Assembly (NCBI GenBank): GCA_937125225.1
Contig: CAKZLE010000014.1
Coordinates: 62,001-126,000 of the forward strand
DNA: 64,000 bases
Direction of reading: 5' to 3'
DNA from: an uncultured Spirochaetia bacterium
GTDB lineage: Bacteria > Spirochaetota > Spirochaetia > CAKZLE01
Shown here: positions 45,614-53,807 of the stretch, piece by piece
Position numbering within the stretch: the stretch's first letter is position 1
Layout of the letters: each line of letters starts with the position of its first letter
Notes under the pieces: generated by a model
Seen by the model: only the letters and a program-made list of their open reading frames with translations
Database searches by the model: none
Told to the model about the DNA's origin: nothing
Program-made: the position numbers and the translations under genes

Positions 45614-47533
45614 CTATCTCCCTGAAGTAAAGGTTCCCAGTACTCGAACAGTCTGGCAACTCGCTTTGAGCTCTTGTACTGCAAGGTGGAACTCATCAAT
45701 ATCCGAGATCTCAGTCTCAACAAAGAACATATACTCCCAGGGCTTCCCAAGAATAGGTCTTGATTCGAGTTTATTCATATTCACTCCACGGTTAGACAAG
45801 ACTTGTAATGCAGTGAATAGGGCTCCTGGCTTGTTTTTTGTAGAGAATATCAATACACCACGGTTCGGTGTCTCATTCGCTGTGAAATCTTTAGCGAACT
45901 CCTCTCTCGTGATGATATAGAATCTTGTATAGTTTCTTGGGTTGGTCTCGATTCCCTCTTTCAGAATATGTAACCCATAGGCTGATGCCGCCTGAGCACC
46001 TGCTATCGCAGCACAGGAGGGATCATTGAGTTCTTTGATATAAGCTGCGGCTCCGGCAGTATCAAAGAATGGTACTTTCTCAATATGTGGATGTCGATCT
46101 AGGAAATCAGCACACTGCGCTAGTCCTTGAGGATGTGAGTAGACCTTCTTGATCGAATCGATATCAGCCTCTGGAAGGGTGATGAGTGTATGGATTATTC
46201 TTATCTGCTGTTCACCGATGACCTCAATATCCGGGTGGCTGAGTAATAGATCAAAATTATCATTGATCGTACCCGCTAAAGAGTTCTCCACCGGAAGCAC
46301 CCCGAAGGCTGTATGACCATGCATCACTGATGAGAATACATCTTTGAAAGCATGATAGGGTTCAGCTATGATATCCTGATCGAAGAACTGATTCAACGCC
46401 AATTCACTATAGGCGCCAGGAACTCCCTGGAAGGAGGCTTTAAGTCCACCCTTATCATCGGTATCAGTAGATCTCTTCAGTTCATTGATCACAATCTCTT
46501 TCTGTTTATTCATGGGAATAGTCTCTACAGATTTTCCAATGACTGGTACCAATGCTTCGATATCTCGCATGAGTTTCTCGAACTGTTCAGGGAAAAGCGA
46601 TTGTGGTCCATCGGATAGAGCCTTGTCTGGTTCAGTGTGGACTTCGACCATGACACCATCAGCACCTGCAGCGACTGCGGCTAGAGCCATCGGAAGGACT
46701 TTCCCTCTAAGACCTGTACCATGGCTGGGGTCTACGATCACAGGAAGATGGCTGAGTTTCTTCACAACCGGAATAGCACTTAGATCCAAGGTGTTTCTTG
46801 TATAGGTCTCAAAGGTCCTGATTCCTCTCTCACAGAGGATGACATCATCAGTTCCATGTGCCATGAGATATTCAGCAGCCATGAGCCACTCTTCGATAGT
46901 TGCTGCGAGGCCTCTTTTGAGCATAACGGGTTTACCCGTCTTTCCTACGGCTTTCAACAGTTCGAAGTTCTGCATGTTTCGAGCTCCGATCTGATAGACA
47001 TCGACATAATCAAGCATCATATCCACATATACTGGACTAACGATCTCACTAGTAACGGGGAGACCAACACTCTCTCCAGCCTCTTTAAGATACATCAAAC
47101 CTTTCTCTCCCAATCCCTGGAAGGCATAAGGAGAAGTCCTTGGCTTGAAGGCACCACCACGAAGCATCACAGCACCTGCTTTTGCGACCTCTGCGGCTAT
47201 ATCCAACATCCGTTCACGAGATTCGATCGCACAGGGACCGGCGATCGCCATGACCCGGTTCCCACCGATCTTGATATTTCCTGCTCTTACAATGGTATCT
47301 TCTTTCTTCAACTCACGAGAAGCAAGTTTATATGGTTTTGAGATTGGGATGACTGAGTTCACCCCATCGAGTACCTCTACAGATCTTAAGTCGATCCGAG
47401 ACTTTCCTACGGCTCCAAAGATGATCTCTTCCTCACCTACGATCTCTCGGACCTGAAAACCTCGGTCCTCAAGAAAGGCCCGGATATTCGCCTTCTTTCT
47501 CTCAGTGATATTCTTTTGCAATACGATAATCAT
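45614..47533 (-). CDS. Fused DAHP synthase and prephenate dehydratase
   Basis: Protein of 639 residues joining the first step of the shikimate pathway to the phenylalanine-specific step. Residues about 1-340 are a type I-beta DAHP synthase with an N-terminal ferredoxin-like regulatory domain and motifs MAIAGPCAIESRE, KPRTSPYAFQGLG and DPSHGTG. After a linker of about 25 residues, about 365-545 is prephenate dehydratase (FQGVPGAYSE, FGVLPVENSLAG, NYTRFYII). About 555-635 is an ACT domain with GALFTAL and KLESRP, the phenylalanine-binding elements. The linker is too short for chorismate mutase. AGAGGT precedes the ATG. Phenylalanine could inhibit both activities through one ACT domain. Confidence 0.92.
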   Translation of the reverse strand: MIIVLQKNITERKKANIRAFLEDRGFQVREIVGEEEIIFGAVGKSRIDLRSVEVLDGVNSVIPISKPYKLASRELKKEDTIVRAGNIKIGGNRVMAIAGPCAIESRERMLDIAAEVAKAGAVMLRGGAFKPRTSPYAFQGLGEKGLMYLKEAGESVGLPVTSEIVSPVYVDMMLDYVDVYQIGARNMQNFELLKAVGKTGKPVMLKRGLAATIEEWLMAAEYLMAHGTDDVILCERGIRTFETYTRNTLDLSAIPVVKKLSHLPVIVDPSHGTGLRGKVLPMALAAVAAGADGVMVEVHTEPDKALSDGPQSLFPEQFEKLMRDIEALVPVIGKSVETIPMNKQKEIVINELKRSTDTDDKGGLKASFQGVPGAYSELALNQFFDQDIIAEPYHAFKDVFSSVMHGHTAFGVLPVENSLAGTINDNFDLLLSHPDIEVIGEQQIRIIHTLITLPEADIDSIKKVYSHPQGLAQCADFLDRHPHIEKVPFFDTAGAAAYIKELNDPSCAAIAGAQAASAYGLHILKEGIETNPRNYTRFYIITREEFAKDFTANETPNRGVLIFSTKNKPGALFTALQVLSNRGVNMNKLESRPILGKPWEYMFFVETEISDIDEFHLAVQELKASCQTVRVLGTFTSGR

Positions 47534-47672
47534 CTTTGTACCTCTATCTTTCTTATCATCCTATATTATAAGGAGTTTTAATGCGTGATAGTAGCATGTT
47601 GCCCCCATCTCTTCAATGTGGTTAATATGGGTATCTCTTTCAATTCTCAGAAAATCCGGGTATATTTCTCCT

Positions 47673-48338
47673 ATGAAAGATGAGAAATATTGGGATATGA
47701 TTTTTAATGAGATGAAATCGGGAATAGATGCCCTTGGGGCAGGTCTTCCTTCAGTTTCCCTGATTGCTGAAGAGGGGAAGGATCCCTACCGGGTACTCAT
47801 CTCTACTCTGATATCACTCAGAACAAAAGATGAAGTGACCTTAGCAGCATCAAGGAGATTGTTTGCCATAGCGGATACGGCTTCAGGCATGCTCCCTATT
47901 GATACACAAACCATTGAAGAGGCTATCTACCCCGCTGGATTCTACAAGAGAAAAGCTCAGAATATCCTGAAAGTATCAAGGATTCTCTGTGAACAGTATG
48001 CAGGAAAGGTCCCTGACAATCAGGAGGCCCTACTGGCACTTCCTGGAGTCGGGATCAAAACAGCGAATCTCACCTTGAACCTCGGCTTCGGTATAGATGC
48101 GATCTGTGTTGATACTCATGTCCATCGGATCTCCAATAGAATGGGCTGGATCCATACGAAGACTCCAGAGGAGTCAGAAGTAGATCTGCAGTCAGTCCTC
48201 CCAAAACGATTCTGGATCCCCCTCAATGAGATGCTTGTCACCTATGGCCAGAAGATCTGTACGCCGGTCTCTCCTCATTGTTCTACCTGTACAGTAGAAT
48301 CCATCTGCCAGAAGATAGACGTAAGGAAACACAGATGA
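47673..48338 (+). CDS. nth: Endonuclease III (DNA glycosylase/AP lyase)
   Basis: Base-excision repair enzyme of 221 residues. The helix-hairpin-helix with catalytic Lys is LPGVGIKTANLTL (about 120), the catalytic Asp is in CVDTHVHRISNRMGW, and the cluster cysteines have the spacing C-x6-C-x2-C-x5-C near the end (CTPVSPHC through ESIC). The ATG at 47673 has no ribosome site but lies seven bases after TATATT (47661-47666), suggesting a leaderless message. The frame extends to 47616 without better support. Its stop overlaps the next start. Confidence 0.92.
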   Translation: MKDEKYWDMIFNEMKSGIDALGAGLPSVSLIAEEGKDPYRVLISTLISLRTKDEVTLAASRRLFAIADTASGMLPIDTQTIEEAIYPAGFYKRKAQNILKVSRILCEQYAGKVPDNQEALLALPGVGIKTANLTLNLGFGIDAICVDTHVHRISNRMGWIHTKTPEESEVDLQSVLPKRFWIPLNEMLVTYGQKICTPVSPHCSTCTVESICQKIDVRKHR

Positions 48339-48808
48339 TCATCATAAGCAGTTGTTTAGCAGGTATCGACTGTAGATATGATGGGAACTCCTTTCCCACA
48401 TCATATATGGAACTCCTTCATGATCTGATCACCTCTGAGTTAGCGATCTCTGTCTGTCCCGAAGTGGAGGGAGGACTCCCGACTCCCCGCCCCTCAGCTG
48501 AGATAGTCGAAGGCCGTATCCTGATAAAGAACGGAGAGGACCTCACGAAGAGTTTTCAGCAAGGTTGTGATTCGGTACTCAAGAGGATAACCTCAAAGAA
48601 GGTAGCACCATCTCTTGCCATCCTCAAATCACGTTCACCCTCCTGTGGAGTCTCTACGATTTATGATGGGACTTTCTCAGGGAGAATCATACAAGGCTCT
48701 GGTCTCTTTATGAGAAGATTGAGGCAGGCATACCCGGATCTTAAGATCATTGATGAGACTGAACTAGAAGAATATGCTACTTGGTTAAGGTCACTGCTTT
48801 CTGAATGA
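48335..48808 (+). CDS. DUF523 family protein (TudS-like)
   Basis: Protein of 157 residues. Conserved cysteines occur in ISSCLAGIDCRYDG, VCPEVEGGLPTPR and LKSRSPSCGVSTIYDG, the DUF523 pattern that in TudS binds an iron-sulfur cluster used in thiouracil desulfuration. The ATG at 48335 overlaps the endonuclease III stop (ATGA), with AAGGAAA upstream. Its last 18 bases overlap the convergent EamA gene. Exact substrate unproven. Confidence 0.85.
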   Translation: MIIISSCLAGIDCRYDGNSFPTSYMELLHDLITSELAISVCPEVEGGLPTPRPSAEIVEGRILIKNGEDLTKSFQQGCDSVLKRITSKKVAPSLAILKSRSPSCGVSTIYDGTFSGRIIQGSGLFMRRLRQAYPDLKIIDETELEEYATWLRSLLSE

Positions 48809-49699
48809 TCCATACTGCGACAGCAGAACTCCACATATGACAATGACCATTCCAAAGACTTTTATAAGCGTGAACTGTTCACCAAAGAACAACAATGAGG
48901 TGACTGCGGTTATCGCAGGTATGAGGTTCACGAACCCATTTGCCTTTGATGGTCCTAGAGTCTTGATTCCAAAGTTCATGAAGATAAAGGCAAAACTCGA
49001 TGAGAACACTGCTAAGAAGGCGATACTGATCAATACCCCAAAACCATAGTCTCCCTGCAATACCGAGAAGAGATAGGTTCCATCAAATTCGAAGATGAAG
49101 AAAAAAGGTAGGAACATAAAAAGCCCAATCGTATTCTGAACAGCTGTTACGGTTACCGGAGAGTAGTGTCTAGGAAGTTTCCTGACAAAGATCGTATAGA
49201 AGACAGCCGAGAACACCGCACAAAAGATTAGAACGACCCCTAATGGTGAGGCATCACCACCTCCATTAAAATCTGAGACGACTAATAGTACTACCCCTAA
49301 AAAGGCGATAAAGAGTCCTATATAGTTATTTAGGGATGTCTTTTCATGAAGCAGGAATCTTGAGAAGATAGGTGTGATCACCGGGATGGTACCAATCAGG
49401 ATCGAAGCTATGGAGGCAGAGACCAGTCTTAGTCCGAAAGTCTCTGTCATGAAGTAGCCTAATGGTTGCATCACCGCTATCACTATGAAGAATAGGAGAT
49501 CTTCTCTTTTTGGAAGCCCCTCTTTACCATATTTGATCTCATTGAATATCAGAAGGAAGATCGATGAGATGACCAACCTGAAGGTGACGATAGTGATCGG
49601 TCCGAGCACTTCCAAGGCCGCTTTGGTGGCTGGGAAGGAGACCCCATAGAAAAGCATCGCTAATAGCATCGCCCCATAAGCTTTCTTTGTATTTGACAT
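48791..49699 (-). CDS. EamA/DMT-family transporter
   Basis: Inner-membrane carrier of 302 residues with ten predicted helices in two EamA repeats. The first begins AYGAMLLAMLFYGVSFPATKAAL and the second near SPLGVVLIFCAVFSAVFYTI. AGG at normal spacing before the ATG at 49699 sets the start over a GTG at 49705. Its 3' end overlaps the DUF523 gene by 18 bases. The substrate (a metabolite or amino acid) is unknown. Confidence 0.88.
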   Translation of the reverse strand: MSNTKKAYGAMLLAMLFYGVSFPATKAALEVLGPITIVTFRLVISSIFLLIFNEIKYGKEGLPKREDLLFFIVIAVMQPLGYFMTETFGLRLVSASIASILIGTIPVITPIFSRFLLHEKTSLNNYIGLFIAFLGVVLLVVSDFNGGGDASPLGVVLIFCAVFSAVFYTIFVRKLPRHYSPVTVTAVQNTIGLFMFLPFFFIFEFDGTYLFSVLQGDYGFGVLISIAFLAVFSSSFAFIFMNFGIKTLGPSKANGFVNLIPAITAVTSLLFFGEQFTLIKVFGMVIVICGVLLSQYGSFRKQ

Positions 49700-49850
49700 A
49701 ATCACCTGCTGAAATATAAAAAGTAACTCATACTCTCACAGTTCTTTGATAATGCCAATAACAAATAGTATTGATATTATCACAAATCTATTTGGTAAAC
49801 GCATAGAATCATTGTACAATCAGATAATACTTTTTATCTAAGGATATAGC

Positions 49851-51386
49851 ATGGCCGAAAACAAGACTCTTGGAACTCGAGTAATAAAGAACACATTATC
49901 AAATTATGGTTCCTTAGGTATCTCTATGATCGTCATGGCCTTTTTGATGAGGATCCAATATACCAACATCCCCTACCAGGACTATGGCTTCTGGAGTCTG
50001 ATCTGGTCGATCTTCGGGTATTCCTTACTACTGGATTTCGGGTTCGGAGTAAGTGTTCAGAAGTATACGAGTGAAGTATCGGTCACCGGGGACTGGGAGA
50101 AGTATAACAATCTCATCAGTACGATATTCTATGCCTACTGTATTCTTGCCGTTGTTCTAGCCGCAATCGTCATCGGGTTGAGTTTCAAACTCGATGTCAT
50201 GTTCAACTTTCAAGAGGGCTCCGATATAAACTATTATAGACAAGTCTTCCTCATCTTCGGTATCGGGACATCGATCCTGTTTCCTTTCGGCTTCTTCTCC
50301 GAGATGCTCACCGGTATGCAGTTGATACAGATCCGTAATCGAGTACATGTCATCTTTACCCTGATAAACTTTGGAAGTATGGCCTACGTCATCCTCTCAG
50401 GCTATGGACTCATCGCTATGGTATATGTTTCGATCGGTACTCATATCGTAAAGAATATCGCTATCTGGTTCTTCACTAAGCGAAATATCCCGGAACTGTC
50501 GATCAAGATCGCACATGCAAAGTTTCATATGCTCAAAGAGGTCACGAGTTTTTCGATGTTTGCCTATCTGATTACCTTCAGCAATATCATTGTCTTCAAT
50601 ACCGACCAGATAGTCATATCGGCATTCGCCTCAGTAGAGCTTGTCGCCCTCTATCAGGCTGCTGCAAAGATCGCGCAGATCTTTAAGAACTTCTCTACTC
50701 AGTTCAATGAGAATCTTGGACCGCTTGCTGCGATCTTCCATACTAGCGCCCAGCATGAGAAACTGGCAGAGATGCAGATCACCACGGCACGTGTGGTATC
50801 TTTCATAGCGACGCTCATGGTCGTTCCTCTCATGATCTATATAAAACCATTACTGGCTCTTTGGTTAGAATTGACCGCGCCAGAGACTTTTATCAGTGCC
50901 ATCATCCTCCTGGGATCGATGTACTTCTATGTCATCTTCAGATCTGGTTCGATCAAGATACTCCTGATGATTGGTAAAGAGAAGAAACTCTCTATTGCAG
51001 CTCTGATCGAATGTTTTGGGAATCTTTTGATTAGTATCATCCTGATCGGCAGACTTGGGATCGTCGGTGTCGCTATTGGTACGATGATTCCGAACATTCT
51101 CGTCGGCATCTTCTATAACATCCCAGCCTCCAGTGCGGCATCTGGCCTTCCGATCTGGGAATTTATCCGTAAGGGTGCTCTCAAAACTATTGTAGCAGGG
51201 ATCATTGCAGCAGGTCTTTCTTATCTGTTACTCGTAATCTATGAGCCAAAGAATCTTCTTATTCTGTTTGTCTATTGTTGCCTGAGTTGTCTCTTGTTCA
51301 TCATCACCTATCTATTCATAGGACTGACATCAGTAGAAAGGGCTTCAGCAAAGAACATGGTACTCTCAAAGATCAAAGGAGCGTGA
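49851..51386 (+). CDS. Polysaccharide flippase (Wzx/MATE-like)
   Basis: Membrane protein of 511 residues with about fourteen helices of the oligosaccharidyl-lipid flippase group. It starts RVIKNTLSNYGSLGISMIVMAFLMR and has AVSVELVALYQ-type loops. AAGGATA precedes the ATG. It would flip lipid-linked repeat units across the inner membrane for surface polysaccharide assembly, in keeping with the genes that follow. The last 14 bases overlap the convergent phosphatase/kinase gene. Confidence 0.85.
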   Translation: MAENKTLGTRVIKNTLSNYGSLGISMIVMAFLMRIQYTNIPYQDYGFWSLIWSIFGYSLLLDFGFGVSVQKYTSEVSVTGDWEKYNNLISTIFYAYCILAVVLAAIVIGLSFKLDVMFNFQEGSDINYYRQVFLIFGIGTSILFPFGFFSEMLTGMQLIQIRNRVHVIFTLINFGSMAYVILSGYGLIAMVYVSIGTHIVKNIAIWFFTKRNIPELSIKIAHAKFHMLKEVTSFSMFAYLITFSNIIVFNTDQIVISAFASVELVALYQAAAKIAQIFKNFSTQFNENLGPLAAIFHTSAQHEKLAEMQITTARVVSFIATLMVVPLMIYIKPLLALWLELTAPETFISAIILLGSMYFYVIFRSGSIKILLMIGKEKKLSIAALIECFGNLLISIILIGRLGIVGVAIGTMIPNILVGIFYNIPASSAASGLPIWEFIRKGALKTIVAGIIAAGLSYLLLVIYEPKNLLILFVYCCLSCLLFIITYLFIGLTSVERASAKNMVLSKIKGA

Positions 51387-53781
51387 AGATAGTCTCGTTC
51401 AGATCAAAGAGTCTTCTTCTTGTATGTTTCTCTGTTACTGAATAGATCATCTGTATTCCTCGACCTCTTGTAGCAGATTCCTCATTCTTCTCTTCAAAGA
51501 AATCAATGAATGAAGCCTCTCGAGGAGGTAACTCCCAAGGGATTGCCTTATCACGGAAGATGAGAGTTATCTTATCCTTGACCTCTATAGTTATATTGAT
51601 GACCGTATCACTCTTACCTTTCATCCCATGTTCTATCACATTATTGACGAACTCGTTCACGATCAGTTTTGTGAACAGCCCCTTCGTAGGATCATCGATA
51701 CACTCATTCACATAGGTCTCACATGCCTCACCGACAATGATCGTATGAGAGAAGTCTGGTTGGATCTGAAAATGTATACGTCCATCCTCTCTAGTCTTGG
51801 CAGTGTCTTCCTGAAAGACGAGGAAGGTGAAATCATCAACTGAGATATCATATCCTTTTTTAGTTATCTTATCTCTTAACTCATAGGGGAAGATTATCGA
51901 ATCATCACAGGAAAGTTCCTCATCGATTATCTTGAGGACACCTTCCCTTTCGATTCTCGACCCATCAGATGCCGTTCCATCAAAGACTCCATCAGTGAAG
52001 AGACAGACCGATTCATCAGCTCCGATCGTTGTCGTGAACTCTTCAGCTTCGGTATACTCATAACTACTCATCCAACCAAGTGGGATTCCCCCGATATCTT
52101 CGAACTCACGGAGGTTCTTTGTCTTTCGATCCAAGATGAACCCCCCGGGATGTCCAGCACTGATACTTGTCAGAGTATGATTCTCAAGGTCAACAACACA
52201 AAGGATCATTGTCATATAATTGTCATGAAAGAGTTTCTTTGATAATATCTTGTTTAGCTGTGTCATGATCACTGAAGGGGTGACCTCCTGAGAATCCTGT
52301 GACAGCAACATATTCACGATGGATTTCACAGCCGTCATTGTCAAGGCAGCCTGTACCCCATGTCCAGAGATATCACCGACATACATGACCGATAGTGTCT
52401 CGCTCACAGATATGATATCAAACAGGTCCCCACCAACTTTTGAACTCGGAGAATAGACAGAGGAGATGATATAATCATCCTGAATCCTGACCCACGAGGG
52501 AAGAAGATAGGATTGAACAGATTGGGCTGTATCAATATCATCCATGAGATCCTTATATAATCGATTCCTCTCCTCTTCAGCTATCTTTGAACTTACGATA
52601 TTGCTGAATTGTCTTCCAAGGGCGTCGATCAGATTCTTTTCCTCTTTATCGAATATCTCATCAGAGTCTTTGCAGATAGTTAGCTCCCCAAGAGGGACAC
52701 CATTACAGATGATCTTTGAGCTATGTTGTTTCCCAAGTCGGTTCATATTAAATCCACTACTGGTATACTCTTTTCCCTCATAGGTGATACGAGCATTCGC
52801 ATCACCTGATGAACCAAAACTTGGCAGGATAATATTTACCGCACGGGTGAAGATGTTCTCAATAGTTATATTGGTCTCTGAGAGGATCTTTGTCACACCA
52901 TAAAGACAGTCAAGCTCTCTTAGCCTTTCAGAGATGACTTCCATCAACTCCTCCTGCTGTCTCTTGTGTTCCTCCTTCTCTGATATATCGATCCCGATTC
53001 CGCGATATCCGATGATAGTATCCTCATGGACGATAGGGGAGAATAGAATCTGTACAGGGAAGTCCTCATCACGACTATTCTTCATACGTAGGTCCATAGA
53101 CTGGATACTTCCCGTCTTCTTCGCTCGTTCTAAGAGCTTCTGGACTAACTCCCTATCATCATCATGAAAGAAGTCAAAGACACTGGTAGGTTTGAAATAA
53201 TCAGAGTCAATCTGTTTGAATATCTCATAGGTACTCTTGTTGATATATGAGAGTCTATAATCTCCATCTAACTCGATGATGATCGCAGGGAGCATGTTCG
53301 CCATCTCCATGAATCTCTGTGAACTTCGTTGAAAGTTCTCATTCTGAAGACAGGCCCTACAGGCCTCCCCTAGTTTCTTATTGAGAGGTTTCAGAGAATC
53401 AAGAAGGTCTTTCTCTAATGAACCCTCTTTTCTCAAGAGTACCAACAAGCCTATATCTGATAGCCCCATGATATAGAAAGTTCCCTCTTCAATCGTACCT
53501 GTGATAATGTCTGCTTCGATATTCTTACTATTGGAGAGTTCATCTATGAGTTTCTTGAAACCAACAGATCTCTCGAAATTCCTTGGAATCGAATAGGCTA
53601 CAGAAAAGGAGATCCTATGAGTAAAATCCCGTTCAGTAAGCAGGATGGCTCCCATTGCACAGGACAATTCCTTCAGATATCTGCTCACACTTACGCTCAA
53701 CATCCGTCTCAGATCAAGAGACTCTCCGATCCCCATCGCTATCTGGAAACATATTTGATTGCGCTTTTCTTGTGTTAACAT
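51373..53781 (-). CDS. Partner-switching regulator: PAS-GAF-SpoIIE phosphatase plus RsbW-type kinase
   Basis: Soluble protein of 802 residues with opposite activities in one chain. An N-terminal GAF-like part (about 1-150), a PAS domain (about 155-285) and a GAF domain (about 295-405) precede a PP2C/SpoIIE phosphatase (about 425-625). The phosphatase has VGGDLFDI, GDISGHGVQAALT and LFTDGVFD, so metal ligands are intact. The C-terminus (about 670-800) is a GHKL anti-sigma-type kinase with N-box VNEFVNNVIEHG and G-box RGRGIQMIYS. It should dephosphorylate and phosphorylate a STAS protein; one is encoded at 56498. AGGAG precedes the ATG. Confidence 0.9.
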   Translation of the reverse strand: MLTQEKRNQICFQIAMGIGESLDLRRMLSVSVSRYLKELSCAMGAILLTERDFTHRISFSVAYSIPRNFERSVGFKKLIDELSNSKNIEADIITGTIEEGTFYIMGLSDIGLLVLLRKEGSLEKDLLDSLKPLNKKLGEACRACLQNENFQRSSQRFMEMANMLPAIIIELDGDYRLSYINKSTYEIFKQIDSDYFKPTSVFDFFHDDDRELVQKLLERAKKTGSIQSMDLRMKNSRDEDFPVQILFSPIVHEDTIIGYRGIGIDISEKEEHKRQQEELMEVISERLRELDCLYGVTKILSETNITIENIFTRAVNIILPSFGSSGDANARITYEGKEYTSSGFNMNRLGKQHSSKIICNGVPLGELTICKDSDEIFDKEEKNLIDALGRQFSNIVSSKIAEEERNRLYKDLMDDIDTAQSVQSYLLPSWVRIQDDYIISSVYSPSSKVGGDLFDIISVSETLSVMYVGDISGHGVQAALTMTAVKSIVNMLLSQDSQEVTPSVIMTQLNKILSKKLFHDNYMTMILCVVDLENHTLTSISAGHPGGFILDRKTKNLREFEDIGGIPLGWMSSYEYTEAEEFTTTIGADESVCLFTDGVFDGTASDGSRIEREGVLKIIDEELSCDDSIIFPYELRDKITKKGYDISVDDFTFLVFQEDTAKTREDGRIHFQIQPDFSHTIIVGEACETYVNECIDDPTKGLFTKLIVNEFVNNVIEHGMKGKSDTVINITIEVKDKITLIFRDKAIPWELPPREASFIDFFEEKNEESATRGRGIQMIYSVTEKHTRRRLFDLNETIFTLL

Positions 53782-53807
53782 CGATGGGCTCCTATCAGAA
53801 TCAAGTT

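Noticed and set aside
47581-47625. 14-codon ORF with a good AAGGAG site in front of endonuclease III
   Set aside because: Very short, no recognisable pattern, and endonuclease III seems to have its own closer promoter. It could still be a leader peptide, but the evidence is only one ribosome site.
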